Assembly (NCBI GenBank): GCA_900771045.1
Contig: CAAGMM010000061.1
Span: 1 to 5,799, forward strand
Origin: Bacteroidales bacterium
GTDB taxonomy: Bacteria; Bacteroidota; Bacteroidia; Bacteroidales; F082
Direction of reading: 5' to 3'
DNA length: 5,799 nucleotides
Part shown: positions 1-5,637 of the stretch, piece after piece
Layout: the number at the start of each line of letters is the position of its first letter
Position numbering within the stretch: position 1 is the stretch's first letter
Translations under genes and position numbers: made by a program
The notes under the pieces: model-generated
What the model saw: only the letters and a program-made list of their open reading frames with translations
Database searches by the model: none
What the model was told of the DNA's origin: nothing

Positions 1-424
1 AACCGTTACCCGAAAAGATGTTCATTTCGTGAAGTTCAATACATTCCAACACCTCGCCTATATCGTTGTTTGAGTTCAAGTCGATCTCGTAGGCGTAGGA
101 GATGTATGGGATAGAGCGAATTGCGGCTATCTTTTCGTTGAGAGCGTCTTCGGTTATAAAGTTCCTTATTACGAATAGAAAATCCGTCTGTATCGGAAAC
201 TTAATCCAGTTTTTGCCGTTTTCGTTTATGGAGATGAGGTTGTAGGCGTTGTCGTTTTCACCACAATCGTAATGCAGGAAGGGATAAGGGTCTCCGTCGT
301 ATGACAAAATGTCGTTATAGCGTACCAAACGTATGCCAAGTTTCTCATTAACGGCGAAGGCAAGCTTATAGTCAATGAGGGTAGTGGTGAGTCCGATGAT
401 TTTTACGTCGTCGAAAGACACCAT
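1..424 (-). CDS. IPExxxVDY-like small protein (3' end outside window)
   Basis: The frame stays open for 141 codons from ATG at 422-424 to the window edge, starting MVSFDDVKII. I translated it by hand; the C-terminus is missing. It has no signal peptide or membrane segment and looks like a small soluble alpha/beta protein. A central stretch, residues 73-86 (WIKFPIQTDFLFVI), can be aligned with the signature that names the Bacteroidota IPExxxVDY family, but only the first Ile, the Asp and an aromatic residue match. The later segment IRSIPYISYAYEIDL fits the hydrophobic pattern expected near the end of that family. The main support is context: in many Bacteroidota a protein of this size follows acpP-fabF-rnc, often with pyruvate kinase next. 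The start lies one base beyond the rnc stop (TAA-C-ATG), so translation is probably coupled to rnc. Family function is unknown. The reading frame is certain; the family call is moderate. Confidence 0.55.
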   Translation of the reverse strand, partial: MVSFDDVKIIGLTTTLIDYKLAFAVNEKLGIRLVRYNDILSYDGDPYPFLHYDCGENDNAYNLISINENGKNWIKFPIQTDFLFVIRNFITEDALNEKIAAIRSIPYISYAYEIDLNSNNDIGEVLECIELHEMNIFSGNG

Positions 425-425
425 G

Positions 426-1169
426 TTAATTGTATTTTTTGTTTTCTTTTTCATTTTCATTGCGGAAAAGTATATGCCATGTTTTCTCTGATGCTATCTG
501 TTCGGCTCCCTTTATCGAGTAGTCGCCGCCGGAGCCGTAAGGCACGTCGTCAATGAAAACCGTCGTATTGTAGAATTTATTGCGTTTCTCCTTCATTTTT
601 TCGTCAACCTTAAATTCCAACTTCTTTTTCTTCTTCTGACACAATTCGAGGAGTCTGCTCTTAAAGTTGGTTTCCGTGTTTTGCAGTTCATCGACATCAA
701 GATAGGCGTTGATAATCTTATCCACGATGATTTTGTATGAAAAATCATAGCCTTTGTCTAAGAAGAGGGCTCCGCAAAATGCTTCAAAGGCGTTTCCGCC
801 TGTCGAATTACGTGTGATGTTCTGGTTGACGGTCTCAATCTGTTTGTCGAAGCCGAATTTGAGCGAAAGTTTGTTAAGTGACGTGCGGCTCACGATACGT
901 GAGCGCATTTCCGTAAGGAAGCCTTCCTGTTTTGTCGGATATTTCTTAAAAAGGAATTCAGCCACGACGTTACTCAGGACGGCGTCTCCGAGATATTCAA
1001 GTCTTTCGTTGCACATCACGACGCCGTTTTGGTTTCTCACTGCGGCAGATTTGTGTATGAAGGCGAGGCGGTAAGGCTCAATGTTATGCGGATAAAAGCC
1101 GAAGGTATTCTTTACGAAGCTGGCAAGTCTTTTGTCATTGTCGTTGTGGTATCTTAAAAAAGGAAACAA
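426..1169 (-). CDS. rnc: Ribonuclease III
   Basis: This is a cytoplasmic double-strand-specific endoribonuclease that processes rRNA precursors and structured mRNAs as a homodimer. The 247-residue product has the usual two domains. The catalytic domain carries the signature NERLEYLGDAVL at residues 54-65, with metal ligands E55, E58 and D62 matching E. coli E38, E41 and D45, and a second motif GGNAFEAFCGALFLD at 124-138 with catalytic E129. A double-stranded-RNA-binding domain covers about 168-237 and includes the KGAEQIASEK helix. At the second metal-site Asp (E. coli D114) this protein has N126. A lysine run lies at 179-183. The start is a TTG at 1167-1169, 22 bases after the fabF stop. No ATG or GTG lies in this frame between the in-frame stop at 1263-1265 and the catalytic domain, and the resulting N-terminus runs properly into the FGFYPHNIEPYRLAFIHKS segment. 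No Shine-Dalgarno is visible. It is third in the acpP operon. Confidence 0.95.
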   Translation of the reverse strand: MFPFLRYHNDNDKRLASFVKNTFGFYPHNIEPYRLAFIHKSAAVRNQNGVVMCNERLEYLGDAVLSNVVAEFLFKKYPTKQEGFLTEMRSRIVSRTSLNKLSLKFGFDKQIETVNQNITRNSTGGNAFEAFCGALFLDKGYDFSYKIIVDKIINAYLDVDELQNTETNFKSRLLELCQKKKKKLEFKVDEKMKEKRNKFYNTTVFIDDVPYGSGGDYSIKGAEQIASEKTWHILFRNENEKENKKYN

Positions 1170-1191
1170 AACTACAGATTTAAGGTGTGTT

Positions 1192-2442
1192 TTATTGATA
1201 GTTTTTAAAGACGATGCAAACGTTGTGTCCGCCGAAGCCGAAAGCGTTACTGAGGGCGTAGTCTAAGTGTCTTTCTCGAGCTTTTCCGAAAGTGAAGTCG
1301 AGGCCTTCGAAGGCGGGATCATCAGTAAAGTGGTTGATTGTCGGCGGCACGATGCCGTTTTTGACGGAAAGTGCGGTAGCGATTGCCTCTATTGCGCCGG
1401 CTCCTCCGAGGAGGTGTCCCGTCATCGACTTAATAGAGTTAAGTGCGATTTTCGGGGCGTAATCGCCGAAGACCTGCCTTATCGCGAGGACTTCTGATGC
1501 GTCACCCATAGGAGTCGAAGTGCCGTGAGTGTTGATATGTCCGATGTCTTTTACAGAGATGTTCGCATCGTTAATGGCGCGTTGCATACTCAGTCGTGCG
1601 CCTGTTCCTTCTGGGTGAGGTGCGGTGATGTGGTATGCGTCGCCTGAAAATCCGGCGCCCACTATTTCGCCGTATATCTTGGCTCCTCTCGCGACGGCGT
1701 GTTCAAGTTCCTCGATGACGAGTGCGCCGGCGCCTTCGCCCATAACGAAGCCAGCGCGTTCTGCGTCAAACGGGCGTGAGGCCGTGAGGGGGTCGTCGTT
1801 GTGTGTAGAGCAGAGGGCCTTCATAGCCTCGAATCCGCCGATTCCGGCTTCGCATACGGCTGCTTCGGAGCCGCCCGTGATGATGACGGATGCCTTGCCG
1901 AAGCGTATGTAGTTGAAAGCGTCGGCGATGGCTATTGCCGAGGAGGCGCATGCGGCAACGATGCCGTAGTTCACGCCGCGGAAGCCGTATTTCATCGAGA
2001 TGTGCCCTGCCGCAATATCGGGGAGGAGTTTGGGGATGATGAATGGGCTGAAGTGCGGGGTGCCGTCGCCGCGTCCGAAGTCACTGACTTCGTTGTTAAA
2101 GCTTGTCAGGCCGCCTATTCCGGATGCGAAGATAACGCCGACTTCGTCTAAGTCGGCGTTATCCTTGTTGATGCCGGAGTCTTCCACGGCTTCTGAAGCT
2201 GCTACGATTCCAAATTGCGAGTAAAGGTCGAGTTTGCGTGCCTCTTTGTACTCAAAATGGTCAAGAGGGTTGAAATCCTTTACTTCGCAGGCAATGTGGA
2301 CTTTGAATTTCTCGCAATCAAAACGTGTTATCCTACCTGCTCCGTTACTGCCATTACACAACGCCGTCCAAAAATCGGCGACACTGTTCCCGATGGGAGT
2401 AATGGCTCCCATGCCGGTTATAACCACACGTTTCAGTTCCAT
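1192..2442 (-). CDS. fabF: 3-oxoacyl-[acyl-carrier-protein] synthase II (KAS II)
   Basis: FabF catalyses decarboxylative Claisen condensation of malonyl-ACP with an acyl-ACP, the chain-elongation step of type II fatty acid synthesis in the cytoplasm. The 416-residue length is normal for the family. The thiolase-fold Cys-His-His triad is complete: C165 in AACASSA, H306 in THGTSTP and H343 in KSMTGHLLGGAGA. The C-terminal GFGGHN loop (402-407) includes the phenylalanine that acts as the acyl gatekeeper in E. coli FabF. The start ITGMGAITPIG is typical. Two conserved His and a nucleophilic Cys distinguish it from a FabH-type synthase (Cys-His-Asn), and there is no sign of a chain-length-factor variant lacking the Cys. 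The ATG at 2440-2442 follows the acpP stop after two bases, so coupled translation with its carrier-protein substrate is likely. A polyketide or aryl-polyene KAS is unlikely in this gene order. Confidence 0.96.
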   Translation of the reverse strand: MELKRVVITGMGAITPIGNSVADFWTALCNGSNGAGRITRFDCEKFKVHIACEVKDFNPLDHFEYKEARKLDLYSQFGIVAASEAVEDSGINKDNADLDEVGVIFASGIGGLTSFNNEVSDFGRGDGTPHFSPFIIPKLLPDIAAGHISMKYGFRGVNYGIVAACASSAIAIADAFNYIRFGKASVIITGGSEAAVCEAGIGGFEAMKALCSTHNDDPLTASRPFDAERAGFVMGEGAGALVIEELEHAVARGAKIYGEIVGAGFSGDAYHITAPHPEGTGARLSMQRAINDANISVKDIGHINTHGTSTPMGDASEVLAIRQVFGDYAPKIALNSIKSMTGHLLGGAGAIEAIATALSVKNGIVPPTINHFTDDPAFEGLDFTFGKARERHLDYALSNAFGFGGHNVCIVFKNYQ

Positions 2443-2444
2443 AC

Positions 2445-2684
2445 TTATTTGGCCAGGTTTTCCTCAATGAACTTTATCGCGTCGCCTACTGTAGCGATTT
2501 TTTCAGCGGCGTCATCAGGAATCTTCACGCCAAAATTTTTCTCAAACTCCATAATGAGGTCAACGGTATCGAGAGAATCGGCACCGAGATCGTTGGTGAA
2601 ACTTTTTTCTTCAGTAACTTCAGCTGGGTCTATACCGAGTTTTTCAACAATGATAGACACGACTTTTTCTTTAATTTCTGCCAT
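2445..2684 (-). CDS. acpP: Acyl carrier protein
   Basis: AcpP holds growing acyl chains as thioesters on a 4'-phosphopantetheine arm and delivers them to FabF and the other fatty acid synthesis enzymes. The acidic four-helix sequence contains the attachment motif GADSLDTVDL, with the modified serine at residue 37 counted from the ATG, the same number as in E. coli including Met. I choose ATG at 2682-2684, giving MAEIKEKVVSIIVEKLG and 79 residues. The frame can be extended two codons to a TTG at 2688-2690, but that start is weaker and makes the protein longer than the norm. The leader is A-rich with no Shine-Dalgarno, as usual in Bacteroidota. It is the first gene of the operon with fabF, rnc and the small downstream protein, and is expected to be highly expressed. 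Confidence 0.97.
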   Translation of the reverse strand: MAEIKEKVVSIIVEKLGIDPAEVTEEKSFTNDLGADSLDTVDLIMEFEKNFGVKIPDDAAEKIATVGDAIKFIEENLAK

Positions 2685-2713
2685 TTTCAATATTTTTTAG
2701 TTTATAAAAGCTT

Positions 2714-2726
2714 CTCTACACGAGAG
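2714..2726. promoter_or_regulatory. Inverted repeat CTCT-N5-AGAG, acpP leader (site 2)
   Basis: The sequence CTCTACACGAGAG is an inverted repeat. The stem extends one base on each side with TT/AA to a perfect 6-bp arm pair (TTCTCT at 2712-2717, AGAGAA at 2723-2728) around a 5-base centre. It lies in the predicted 5' untranslated leader of acpP, about 30 bases before the ATG. It could be an operator half of a pair with the site at 2740-2752, or an RNA hairpin in the leader. The repeat itself is directly visible; function is inference. Confidence 0.4.
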
Positions 2727-2739
2727 AAAAAAACTTCCA

Positions 2740-2752
2740 CTCTAAATTAGAG
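2740..2752. promoter_or_regulatory. Inverted repeat CTCTAA-A-TTAGAG at acpP start site (site 1)
   Basis: This is a perfect 13-bp palindrome with a single central base. It begins one base downstream of the TAATTTTG -7 element, so it should straddle the transcription start of the acpP operon. It shares the CTCT-N5-AGAG frame with the site at 2714-2726, and the two centres are 26 bp apart. Position and symmetry are what a repressor operator would show. No regulator is encoded in the window, so which protein might bind is unknown. Confidence 0.42.
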
Positions 2753-2753
2753 A

Positions 2754-2761
2754 CAAAATTA
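2754..2761 (-). promoter_or_regulatory. Predicted -7 promoter element of acpP-fabF-rnc
   Basis: On the minus strand this reads TAATTTTG, an exact match to the Bacteroidota housekeeping -7 consensus TAnnTTTG. The expected start site is around 2746-2749, giving a leader of about 62-65 bases before the acpP ATG. I see no clear TTTG at the usual -33 distance; that region is occupied by A/T tracts, which may act like an UP element. The call rests on the consensus match and its position ahead of the operon. Confidence 0.6.
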
Positions 2762-2773
2762 AGACAATTTTCG

Positions 2774-2814
2774 ATATAATGCTATTTTTTTTAATATAAA
2801 ATGCTATTTTTTTT
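2774..2814. repeat. Two-copy direct repeat upstream of acpP promoter
   Basis: The copies are ATATAATGCTATTTTTTTT (2774-2792) and a version with two extra A's, ATATAAAATGCTATTTTTTTT-type, at 2794-2814. They share TGCTA followed by eight T's at a period of 22 bp, about two helical turns. The block sits roughly 13-53 bp upstream of the -7 element. It may be a bent or UP-like activating tract, paired protein sites on one face of the helix, or simple slippage in AT-rich DNA. Confidence 0.5.
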
Positions 2815-2840
2815 CAACATTATCGTAAATTAACGTAATT

Positions 2841-2868
2841 AAGAGCCGTTTTTTTACGGAAGAGCCGT
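2841..2868. repeat. Short direct repeat AAGAGCCGT x2 downstream of the pseudouridine synthase
   Basis: AAGAGCCGT occurs at 2841-2849 and 2860-2868, a 19-bp period, with a T7 tract between. Because ACGG follows the T tract, the segment can fold as ACGG-AAGAG-CCGT or CCGT-T6-ACGG. On the minus strand the hairpins lie about 10-40 bases after the pseudouridine synthase stop but lack a following T-run, so this is not a standard intrinsic terminator for that gene. It could weakly slow or protect the 3' end. Confidence 0.35.
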
Positions 2869-2878
2869 CGATTTTTCC

Positions 2879-4207
2879 TTATTTTATGCTCTTCAGCATA
2901 CTTATTTCGGCTGGTGTCAGGAAACGCCAATGACCTCTCGGGAGGTTTTGTTTGGTCAGTCCGGCGAGCATCACTCGGTCGAGTTTAAGGACTTCATATC
3001 CGAGGCTTTCGAATATGCGGCGGACGATGTGGTTTCTTCCGGAATGGATTTTCACTCCGACTTCGCACATTGTCGGGTCGTCGGTGACGTATGCTATTTC
3101 GTCAACCTGGATAGGTCCGTCTTCCAACGTCAATCCCTGCTGTATTTTTTCAAAGTCCTTGTCGGTCAATGGTTTGTTAAGGACGACGTGATAAAGTTTC
3201 TCGACTTCGTGGCTTGGGTGTGTGAGTGTTTTTGCGAGGTCGCCGTCGTTGGTCAGCAGTAGCAGTCCGAGGGTGTTGCGGTCGAGACGTCCGACTGGAT
3301 AAATACGTTCTTCGCAGGCGTTTTCGACGAGTTCCATAACGGTATGGCGTTCGTATGGGTCGTCTGAAGTCGTTATCACGCCTTTCGGTTTGTTGAGCAG
3401 GATGTAGCGCAGTTTCTCGCGGTTGAGTGTTTCTCCGCCGTAAACGACTTTATCGTTTGATTTCACTTTGGTTCCGAGTTCCGTCACGACGACGCCGTTA
3501 ATTGTGACGGCGCCGGCGAGGATAAGGTCGTCGGCTTCGCGGCGTGAGCATATTCCTGAGTCGGCGAGGTATTTGTTGAGGCGTATTTCGCCTGTCGCGC
3601 GCGGTCTGTCGAAGTCGGGGTCTTTTTCCCTTCTTCTGAATCCGCCTTCGCGGCGCGGTTGTATAGAGCCTCCGAACTTTCTGTCGCGTCCTCCGAAGCG
3701 TTTGCCGAATGAGCGTTCGCCTCTGTCGTCGGAGAAGCCGCGGTTGTCGTCGAATTTTCTGTCGAAGTCGCGGTTTCTGCCTCCGAAGCGGCTGCGTGTC
3801 GGGCGTTCGTCGTCATCGTAGCCGTGATGGCCGAATTTGTTTTCGCGGCGTTCATAATGAGAGTCTCTTCTGTCGTCGTCGAATCTGCGGCGCGGTTTTC
3901 CGTCGAATCCGCCTCTTCTGTCGTCGTTTCTGTCGTCGAATCTTCTGCCTCCGTAAGGTCTGTCGTCAGATTTCCTGTCGCCGAACTTTCTGTCGTCGAA
4001 TCGTCTTCCGCGCGGTCTGTCGTCGTCAAAACCGTCGCGGGATCTGCCGAAACGGCCTCTTCCGCGTGAGTTTTCTTCTCCTTCGTCGTTATTTTCGGCC
4101 AGTCTTCTTTCGTATTCGGCCAGTCTTTCCTCACTGAAGCGGCGCGGCCCCATCGTTTTCTGCCTTTGAACGTGTGCACGTCCGCCCTGTCGTCTGTTAT
4201 TATCCAT
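2879..4207 (-). CDS. rluB: RsuA/RluB-family rRNA pseudouridine synthase with long disordered N-terminus
   Basis: It is predicted to isomerise a specific uridine in rRNA to pseudouridine, probably in 23S rRNA as RluB does. The 442-residue product has three parts. Residues 1-205 are a low-complexity Arg/Asp/Gly/Phe-rich extension, including a short helix-prone piece at 24-40. Residues 207-258 form an S4 RNA-binding domain (RLNKYLADSGICSRREAD). Residues 266-440 are the catalytic domain, with KPKGVITT, the motif GRLDRNTLGLLLLTNDG carrying catalytic D309, and SGRNHIVRRIFESLGY near the end. The core alone is about 235 residues, similar to E. coli RsuA (231), whereas RluB is about 290, so the extension nearly doubles the protein. 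The ATG at 4205-4207 is preceded by a good TAACTTTG promoter element about 25 bases upstream. The exact target (RluB, RluE, RluF or RsuA site) cannot be assigned with certainty. The gene ends 194 bases before acpP on the same strand; read-through is possible. Confidence 0.9.
   Translation of the reverse strand: MDNNRRQGGRAHVQRQKTMGPRRFSEERLAEYERRLAENNDEGEENSRGRGRFGRSRDGFDDDRPRGRRFDDRKFGDRKSDDRPYGGRRFDDRNDDRRGGFDGKPRRRFDDDRRDSHYERRENKFGHHGYDDDERPTRSRFGGRNRDFDRKFDDNRGFSDDRGERSFGKRFGGRDRKFGGSIQPRREGGFRRREKDPDFDRPRATGEIRLNKYLADSGICSRREADDLILAGAVTINGVVVTELGTKVKSNDKVVYGGETLNREKLRYILLNKPKGVITTSDDPYERHTVMELVENACEERIYPVGRLDRNTLGLLLLTNDGDLAKTLTHPSHEVEKLYHVVLNKPLTDKDFEKIQQGLTLEDGPIQVDEIAYVTDDPTMCEVGVKIHSGRNHIVRRIFESLGYEVLKLDRVMLAGLTKQNLPRGHWRFLTPAEISMLKSIK
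3593..4147 (-). repeat. Low-complexity Arg/Asp/Gly/Phe repeat region in pseudouridine synthase
   Basis: This stretch encodes residues 21-205. The tripeptide DDR occurs seven times (residues 62, 71, 81, 91, 95, 111 and 160 as first positions), often as FDDR. A clear internal duplication is RPRGRRFDDR at 64-73 (3989-4018) and RPYGGRRFDDR at 83-93 (3929-3961), a period of 19-20 residues. At DNA level it appears on the plus strand as recurring TCTGTCGTCGAA-like units. The composition is that of an intrinsically disordered, RNA-contacting tail with balanced positive and negative charge and regularly spaced Phe. Stop codons are scarce in the other frames because of this composition, so long spurious reading frames overlap it. 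Confidence 0.8.
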
Positions 4208-4231
4208 TTTAATTCAATAAAAATTAAGTTG

Positions 4232-4239
4232 CAAAGTTA
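4232..4239 (-). promoter_or_regulatory. Predicted -7 promoter element of the pseudouridine synthase gene
   Basis: On the minus strand this reads TAACTTTG, an exact TAnnTTTG match, in the context TTTGTAACTTTGCAAC. The start site should fall near 4224-4227, leaving a leader of roughly 18 bases before the ATG at 4207. No convincing TTTG is present at the -33 distance; a T9 tract lies directly upstream. Confidence 0.65.
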
Positions 4240-4323
4240 CAAAAAAAAATCATATACGCAGTGGGTTTTAAAAATTTGCCGAAATTTAATAATCATAGGA
4301 CAACATTCGTCATTATTTTTTAG

Positions 4324-4331
4324 TAAATTTG
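4324..4331 (+). promoter_or_regulatory. Predicted -7 promoter element of the M64 peptidase gene
   Basis: TAAATTTG is an exact match to the Bacteroidota -7 consensus TAnnTTTG. The start site is expected at about 4336-4339, leaving only 12-15 bases before the ATG at 4351. The leader GAAAGAAACAGATTAGT is A-rich without a Shine-Dalgarno sequence. No clear -33 TTTG is visible. It is back to back with the minus-strand promoter at 4232-4239, 84 bp away. Confidence 0.6.
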
Positions 4332-4350
4332 CAGAAAGAAACAGATTAGT

Positions 4351-5622
4351 ATGAAAAATATTATCACATTCGTCCTTTTTATGACGGCGGCGTTGTCGCT
4401 TAACGCCCAATACGACAGGTATTTCACCGATGAGCAGCTTCGGTTCGACTATTTTATGTTCGGTAACGCCGACACATCGATTTACGCCTACGACAAGATG
4501 TTGCGCGAGCCGGTTTGGGGCGGCAGCAAGACCAACCTGATTGATGTTTTCGACTACGGAAATTACAAGGTGGAAGTGCTGCTGCACGATTCTGATGTCG
4601 TTCTTTATTCGCGCGGTTACTGCACATTGTCGGGGGAATGGCAGACGACGGAAGAGTCGCGTAACTGCTGGCGCGGTTTCCCGGAGAGCGTCGTGATGCC
4701 TTTCCCGAAGGAAGCCGTTGACATTGTCTTATATAAAAGAGGTGACGACGGAATTTTCGCCGAGACGTTCAGACATACCGTAAATCCCGGGGATTATTTC
4801 ATCAGGCCCGCAAACAAACAGCCATACGAAGTCTTCAACGTGTGCGGAGGAGCCGATCCGGCGCATGCCGTTGATATTGTGATACTTCCTGACGGATATT
4901 CGGCTGAAGAGATGGAGAAGTTCAAGGAGGACTGCCTGCGTTTTGCTGAAATCGTCTTCTCATATCAGCCTTACACGAAATACAGGGACAAATTCAATAT
5001 CAGGACCGTTCTCGCGCCTTCGGTTGAGAGCGGCGTTGACGAGCCGGGTCACGGAATCTATAAAAGCACCGTGCTCAACAGCAGTTTCTACACTTTCGAC
5101 ACGGAACGTTACTGCATGACTTACGACAACAACGCTGTTCGCGACCTTGCGGGAATGGTGCCTTACGACCAGATTTACATCCTCGCCAACAGTAAGACGT
5201 ACGGCGGCGGCGGTATCTTCAACTTCTACAGCCTCAGCTCCGCGGGAAATAATTCGACGCCTGACGTCATAATACACGAGTTCGGACACGCCTTTGCCGG
5301 ACTCGCCGACGAATATTATGACAATTCGGGCTCTTACGAAGAGTTTTACAGGATGGATGTGGAGCCGTGGGAACCGAACATCACGACGTTGGTTGATTTT
5401 GACGGCAAATGGAAGGATATGCTTGATAAAAAGACGCCCATTCCGACACCTGACACAGAAAAATACGATGCCAAAGTCGGGGTGTATGAGGGCGGCGGCT
5501 ACGAACCGAAAGGCGTTTACCGTCCGAAACGCGACTGCCTGATGAAGTCGTTCAAAGGCCACGTGTTCTGCGAGGTCTGCACCAAGGCCATCGAACGTAT
5601 GATATTGTTTTACAGCGAATAA
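4351..5622 (+). CDS. Secreted M64-family (IgA peptidase-type) zinc metallopeptidase
   Basis: This is a predicted exported zinc endopeptidase of MEROPS family M64, named after an IgA-cleaving peptidase of Clostridium ramosum; the substrate of the Bacteroidota members is generally unknown. The 423-residue product starts with a signal peptide MKNIITFVLFMTAALSLNA, with likely signal peptidase I cleavage before Q20. There is no lipobox Cys, so a soluble periplasmic or secreted form is likely. Residues 21-150 fit the beta-rich M64 N-terminal domain. The catalytic domain (about 160-423) has VDIVILPDGYSAEEM early on and the zinc motif HEFGHAFAGLADEY at 309-322: H309 and H313 bind zinc, E310 is the catalytic base and D320 the probable third ligand. 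The C-terminal part has C396, C407 and C410 (CEVC), typical of the family. No type IX secretion tail is seen. It has its own promoter and converges on the gene at 5638-5799, with 15 bases between the stops. Confidence 0.88.
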   Translation: MKNIITFVLFMTAALSLNAQYDRYFTDEQLRFDYFMFGNADTSIYAYDKMLREPVWGGSKTNLIDVFDYGNYKVEVLLHDSDVVLYSRGYCTLSGEWQTTEESRNCWRGFPESVVMPFPKEAVDIVLYKRGDDGIFAETFRHTVNPGDYFIRPANKQPYEVFNVCGGADPAHAVDIVILPDGYSAEEMEKFKEDCLRFAEIVFSYQPYTKYRDKFNIRTVLAPSVESGVDEPGHGIYKSTVLNSSFYTFDTERYCMTYDNNAVRDLAGMVPYDQIYILANSKTYGGGGIFNFYSLSSAGNNSTPDVIIHEFGHAFAGLADEYYDNSGSYEEFYRMDVEPWEPNITTLVDFDGKWKDMLDKKTPIPTPDTEKYDAKVGVYEGGGYEPKGVYRPKRDCLMKSFKGHVFCEVCTKAIERMILFYSE

Positions 5623-5637
5623 CAGATTTTTGGCGAG

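Noticed and set aside
2688..2690. TTG as the start of acpP
   Set aside because: An ATG two codons downstream gives the standard protein length and N-terminus.
2215..2700. 161-codon plus-strand frame antisense to acpP and the fabF start
   Set aside because: It lies opposite two strongly conserved genes and has no recognisable domain or promoter.
2841..2875. Intrinsic terminator after the pseudouridine synthase gene
   Set aside because: Only 4-bp stems are possible and no T-run follows on the minus strand, so it does not meet the usual criteria.
3900..4020. Possible CRISPR-like or minisatellite array from recurring TCTGTCGTCGAA
   Set aside because: Units are short, degenerate, lack uniform spacers and are in frame within a coding gene; they encode a low-complexity protein tail.
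3824..4069. Ser/Val-rich plus-strand reading frame opposite the repeat region
   Set aside because: Antisense shadow of the FDDR-type repeats; the composition explains the lack of stops.
3484..4179. Long Thr/Glu/Ala/Ser-rich reading frame on the minus strand inside the pseudouridine synthase gene
   Set aside because: It is a frame-shifted shadow of the Arg/Asp-rich repeat region, with no domain and no own promoter; the real frame runs on into clear S4 and catalytic domains.
4237..4587. 116-codon minus-strand frame covering the divergent promoter region and the M64 start
   Set aside because: It would overlap the M64 signal peptide and both promoters, and its product is unrecognisable.
4960..5562. 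200-codon minus-strand frame antisense to the M64 gene
   Set aside because: The plus-strand frame has a signal peptide and an intact zinc motif; the antisense protein shows no family features.
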